From an uncultured Hyphomicrobiaceae bacterium (GTDB taxonomy: Bacteria > Pseudomonadota > Alphaproteobacteria > Rhizobiales > CALHAX01): a stretch of DNA of 64,000 nt. Below the pieces are notes generated by a model that had not been told where the DNA came from, searched no databases, and worked only from the letters and a program-made list of their open reading frames with translations. The stretch spans positions 53,813-117,812 of the forward strand of contig CALHAX010000021.1 in assembly GCA_937931785.1 (NCBI GenBank), in the 5' to 3' direction. This document shows, piece after piece, positions 61,374-64,000 of the stretch (position 1 is the stretch's first letter; each line of letters begins with the position of its first letter). The translations under genes were made by a program, and so were the position numbers.

Positions 61374-62438
61374 TCAGCGCGGCATCGCCACCCAGTAATC
61401 CAGATCAAGCACGACTCCCGCGACATATTTGCCAGACTCATCGGTGTGCGGAAAAAGTGTTGCAGCCTGATCCTTGACCGCGACCGTACGCAGGCGAAGC
61501 GCCCCGACGGCTTCGGTGTTGCTGAACGTGACCCGATCGAGAACTTCGGACCATGCGTAAATGGTGTCGCCGGCGAAGCAGGGCGCGACGTGTTGCCCTG
61601 CATTGAGTGCAAGAAGATGAAACGCATTACTCAGTCCGTTGAAAGACAACGCCCGAGCAATCGAGATGATGTGCCCGCCGTAGATCAAGCGACGTCCAAA
61701 CCGGCCGGCGCCCTCGGTGTGCTGGTTGAAATGGACCTTGGCCGTATTCTGGTAGAGCCGCGTCGCAATCTGGTGCTCGGCCTCCTCGATTGTTGTTCCG
61801 TCAACGTGGTCGATGTGTTCCCCAACCTCATAGTCCGCCCATCGATAAGGGCTGCCACTGAAGGCGTCGGACCAGCTTGAGACGTCGAGAGCCACCAGAT
61901 GAGGTGGTGCCTCTGTGATCTTCATACCGGATGCCAGTTCCGGAAGCACAGTTTCCGGTGCGGGATGGGCAGGATCGGCTTTGCGCACCATCACCCAGCG
62001 CACGAACGAAAGAACGATTGCATCACTCTGGTTTCGCCCCGTCGTGCGGATATAAACCACGCCTGTTTTACCATTGGAGTTCTGCTTGAGACCAATGACT
62101 TCAGACGTCACGGATAGCGTATCGCCACTAAAAACAGGTCGCTGGAAAACACATTCCGCATAGCCAAGGTTGGCCACAGCATTGAGGGAGATGTCAGGAA
62201 CCGTCTTGCCGAACACGACGTGGAACACCAGCAGGTCATCGAGTGGGCGGGTCGAAAATCCAATGTTTCGCGCAAAGGTCTCGGCACTTTGCACAGCAAA
62301 CCTGCTGCCGTAGAGCGCGATGTACAAAGCCCCGTCAGCTTCCGTGACCGTGCGTGGTGTCGCATGCACGAGGGTCTGTCCAACCTCGAAATCTTCAAAG
62401 AAGTTGCCGCGGTTTTGCTTTGTGGAGGACGTCGCCAT
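61374..62438 (-). CDS. mch: Mesaconyl-CoA hydratase (double hot-dog MaoC family)
   Basis: A 354-residue protein of two MaoC-like hot-dog domains. The N-terminal segment NFFEDFEVGQTLVHATPRT and TEADGALYIALYGSRFAVQS, then VVFGKTVPDISLNAVANLGYAEC, are characteristic of mesaconyl-CoA hydratase, which forms beta-methylmalyl-CoA in the ethylmalonyl-CoA pathway for acetyl-CoA assimilation. It starts at ATG 62438. The usual neighbour malyl-CoA lyase is not next to it. Confidence 0.87.
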   Translation of the reverse strand: MATSSTKQNRGNFFEDFEVGQTLVHATPRTVTEADGALYIALYGSRFAVQSAETFARNIGFSTRPLDDLLVFHVVFGKTVPDISLNAVANLGYAECVFQRPVFSGDTLSVTSEVIGLKQNSNGKTGVVYIRTTGRNQSDAIVLSFVRWVMVRKADPAHPAPETVLPELASGMKITEAPPHLVALDVSSWSDAFSGSPYRWADYEVGEHIDHVDGTTIEEAEHQIATRLYQNTAKVHFNQHTEGAGRFGRRLIYGGHIISIARALSFNGLSNAFHLLALNAGQHVAPCFAGDTIYAWSEVLDRVTFSNTEAVGALRLRTVAVKDQAATLFPHTDESGKYVAGVVLDLDYWVAMPR

Positions 62439-62705
62439 GATGTGCTCGTGGTGTTGTGTGTCGAAGCGGTCAGTGCTGTGGTCTGCTACCGGTCCTGAGC
62501 GCCCGCGACAAGGCGGTAGACGTGCGGCACACCGCCGGTCGTCAGCTTGGCCATATCGGGCTCACGCGACAAGATCGATGTTTCGCTTGATCCCGTCGCG
62601 CCCAGGCCCTAAGGACAACGCCGGAAGCGCACCCGGCGCAATGCCTCGCCTTCCATCCCAGCGCACACTGCAACTGTTGTGTGCACACCGCCACACCGGC
62701 GACCA

Positions 62706-62781
<76 letters not shown>

Positions 62782-62808
62782 TTTTTTTCTAACCCGTTGA
62801 AATCGCGA

Positions 62809-62831
62809 AAAGCCCTTGATTTCAGGGCTTT
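62809..62831 (+). terminator. Hairpin downstream of tRNA-Ala
   Basis: An 8-bp perfect stem (AAAGCCCT and AGGGCTTT, 7-nt loop) lies 28 nt past the tRNA. There is only a short T-run after it. It could terminate the tRNA transcript together with the earlier T7 run. Confidence 0.5.
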
Positions 62832-62840
62832 GCCTCTAGA

Positions 62841-62909
62841 AGGGCTCTTCCTCAAATGCGGGGGCACGGTCTATTTTTGCCGATCTTGAGACATTTGAGG
62901 AAGAGCCCT
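62841..62909. repeat. Perfect 18-bp inverted repeat, MITE-like
   Basis: AGGGCTCTTCCTCAAATG at 62,841-62,858 and its exact complement at 62,892-62,909 enclose 33 nt. Arm length and perfection exceed a normal terminator, and there is no T-run. It may be a remnant or miniature of an insertion sequence, though no target-site duplication is evident. Confidence 0.7.
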
Positions 62910-63084
62910 CAGAGCGATGCTTTCGTAGCGCCATGTAGGGAACGTCGAGCGTTCCAGCCATCCTGATCGGCAAGCCGGTCGATGTCCGCTGCTCTAACGA
63001 TCGTAAGGATTTCGAAGTGTAGCTAAATTGTAGCTATTGATTGATCTGCATTCAAATCAAATTAGTTTAAGTCATTGAAATGAT

Positions 63085-63129
63085 TGGTAGCGGAGGAGGG
63101 ACTTGAACCCCCGACACACGGATTATGAT
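63085..63129 (-). other. 3' fragment of a tRNA-Met gene (probable attachment site of an integrated element)
   Basis: On the minus strand, 45 nt read as the 3' half of a tRNA-Met from the CAT anticodon region (ATCATAATCCG), through the variable and T-arms (GGGGGTTCAAGTCCC), to the acceptor strand CTCCGCTACCA with CCA. The 5' half (D-arm and 5' acceptor strand) is missing: upstream sequence on that strand has no tRNA pattern. This is the form of an att core left when an element integrates into a tRNA 3' end. The intact tRNA-Met would lie beyond the right edge. Confidence 0.75.
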
Positions 63130-63347
63130 AACGCGCTCGTCGATCAAGTCTCAATGATTTCAAACAGTTATGTAGGTGCCCGTTGCAACGAACGCCTCAC
63201 AACGCATCACCGCGCTGAACTGATCCCCGCAAATTCCCCACACAGATTGATCGGGGATCGCTGCGTGATACCGCGATCCAAGCGCCCCTAAACGTCACAT
63301 CGCTTGTTGTCGTGCGTCAGCGATTTTCAGACCAAGGATCAGGCAAG
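63130..63347. other. Left end of the putative integrated element
   Basis: No gene is seen between the att-like fragment and the helix-turn-helix gene. It contains an 8-bp inverted repeat (GATCCCCG at 63,222-63,229 and CGGGGATC at 63,252-63,259) that could be an operator or part of an excision/replication site. The promoter of the following gene should also be here. Confidence 0.45.
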
Positions 63348-64000
63348 ATGACCCAGAAATTTGTCGGAGTTACTCGCCCCAGCATGCCGTTTCACGCACT
63401 GATGAAGGTGACGCATGAACATCTGACGACTTCTCTAGGGCTCGATTCTCAAGGACGAGGGATGAGCCGGATTAGGGATGTGGCGATTCATATGGCTGAG
63501 CGCGGCAACAACGATGGGACTTCTATTTTTCCATCTGTCGGAACGATTGCTAGACAGATGGGCATCAGCGAACGGACAGTTCATCGCTGCATGAAACTGC
63601 TCGCTCCTGAAGATGACAGCGGGTTGTTTGTGCTCGTCCGTCACAGTGGTGGCTACCAGCGCGGCAACGAGTACATGCTCAACATGGAACTGCTCGCGAA
63701 GGTCTACAATGAAAGTGAGTATGCGCAGGTTAAATCTCACAAGAAGACGTTGGCAGAGCAACGATCCCGCTTCCAGAAACACAATGGCGTATCGCCTGCG
63801 CCAGACGGCGATCCTACGAAAACTGTGACAGTTGCCCCTGGGTCTTGTGTGACCTCGGGACATCGGTCACCTGACCCGGGGACAACTGACGGGTGTCCCG
63901 AGGTCAACCAACCGGCTCATAACCGACCCAATGACCGGCCCAAAAACAAATCAGAGTCTGGCAGCTCTCAAGACGTGTCCATTACCGACGCAGAGTTGAA
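63348..64000 (+). CDS. Helix-turn-helix replication-type protein of a mobile element (3' end outside window)
   Basis: An open frame of at least 217 codons with no stop before the window edge. ATG 63348 has GGATCAGG upstream. An N-terminal winged helix-turn-helix region (SIFPSVGTIARQMGISERTV, then HRCMKLLAPEDDSGLFVLVR) resembles the N-terminal domain of phage and plasmid replication-initiator-type proteins. A linker with low-complexity hydrophilic sequence follows (PNDRPKNKSESGSSQDV). The rest of the domain set is outside the window. It may initiate replication or regulate the element. Confidence 0.75.
   Translation, partial: MTQKFVGVTRPSMPFHALMKVTHEHLTTSLGLDSQGRGMSRIRDVAIHMAERGNNDGTSIFPSVGTIARQMGISERTVHRCMKLLAPEDDSGLFVLVRHSGGYQRGNEYMLNMELLAKVYNESEYAQVKSHKKTLAEQRSRFQKHNGVSPAPDGDPTKTVTVAPGSCVTSGHRSPDPGTTDGCPEVNQPAHNRPNDRPKNKSESGSSQDVSITDAEL

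Noticed and set aside
62974..63000. Short sequence reading GTTAGAGCAGCGGAC on the minus strand, like a tRNA D-arm
   Set aside because: It is only a D-arm/anticodon-stem-like fragment with no acceptor or T-arm and no correct spacing to the tRNA-Met fragment, so it cannot complete that tRNA; chance is likely.

Overview
The window looks like about 64 kb of an alphaproteobacterial chromosome, most likely of the order Hyphomicrobiales (Rhizobiales). The evidence is the hisS-hisZ-hisG block with short-form HisG, a BcsS-like outer-membrane protein, the ATP-dependent ligase with its ligase-associated exonuclease, a mesaconyl-CoA hydratase of the ethylmalonyl-CoA pathway, a fused TRAP DctQM permease and an isoprenoid/ubiquinone block. 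GC content is moderate. The species cannot be named from the sequence alone.

Layout. 1-7.8 kb holds housekeeping genes: the end of ETF-ubiquinone oxidoreductase, a PLP dehydratase, a TPR protein with an embedded peptidoglycan-binding domain, ispE, a polyprenyl diphosphate synthase, a DUF2007-type protein, a tRNA1(Val) methyltransferase and an S49 peptidase. 7.8-12 kb is a minus-strand run: alpha/beta hydrolase, tautomerase, LLM oxidoreductase, GST and an isolated lycopene cyclase. 12.3-16 kb holds the DNA ligase and ligase-associated exonuclease, split by an oppositely oriented desaturase. 16-21.8 kb holds envelope and uncharacterised genes: BcsS-like, PcfJ-like, rhodanese, two glycosyltransferases and a small symmetric cysteine-rich secreted protein. 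21.8-30.7 kb is a hydroxy-acid oxidation island: lutA-X-lutB-lutC, a LysR regulator and glcDEF. 30.9-34.3 kb is hisS-hisZ-hisG. 34.4-48 kb is more accessory: a Lys-Phe repeat secreted protein, a second PLP dehydratase, a GMC oxidoreductase, an IclR regulator, a TerC protein, a TRAP transporter, an Ldh-family dehydrogenase, an outer-membrane barrel, a D-2-hydroxyacid dehydrogenase and a radical SAM protein. 48-53.5 kb holds membrane and envelope functions. 53.5-60.1 kb carries succinate dehydrogenase, with sdhCDA separated from sdhB by about 3 kb that contains a TetR regulator. 60-62.8 kb holds a renalase-like flavoprotein, mch and tRNA-Ala(GGC). At 63,085 an isolated 45-nt 3' fragment of a tRNA-Met marks what looks like the left att site of an integrated element. 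The element's first visible gene, a helix-turn-helix replication-type protein, runs off the right edge.

How the genes fit together. Lactate (LutABC), glycolate (GlcDEF), other 2-hydroxy acids (TRAP plus Ldh-family and SlcC-like dehydrogenases) and acetyl-CoA (Mch) all feed central carbon, with electrons entering the quinone pool through ETF-QO, GlcDEF and SDH. This suggests a metabolically flexible heterotroph using small organic acids.

The best candidates for something undescribed are the tRNA-Met-bounded element at the right edge, an approximately 86-bp palindromic repeat family present three times (43.4, 45.8 and 57.4 kb), the (KF)n cationic secreted protein encoded by a hexamer microsatellite, the symmetric CX3C secreted miniprotein, an extra gene inside the lut operon, and the pairing of opposite-type hydroxyacid dehydrogenases beside a TRAP transporter and an orphan radical SAM protein. 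No CRISPR array, complete insertion sequence or rRNA gene was seen.
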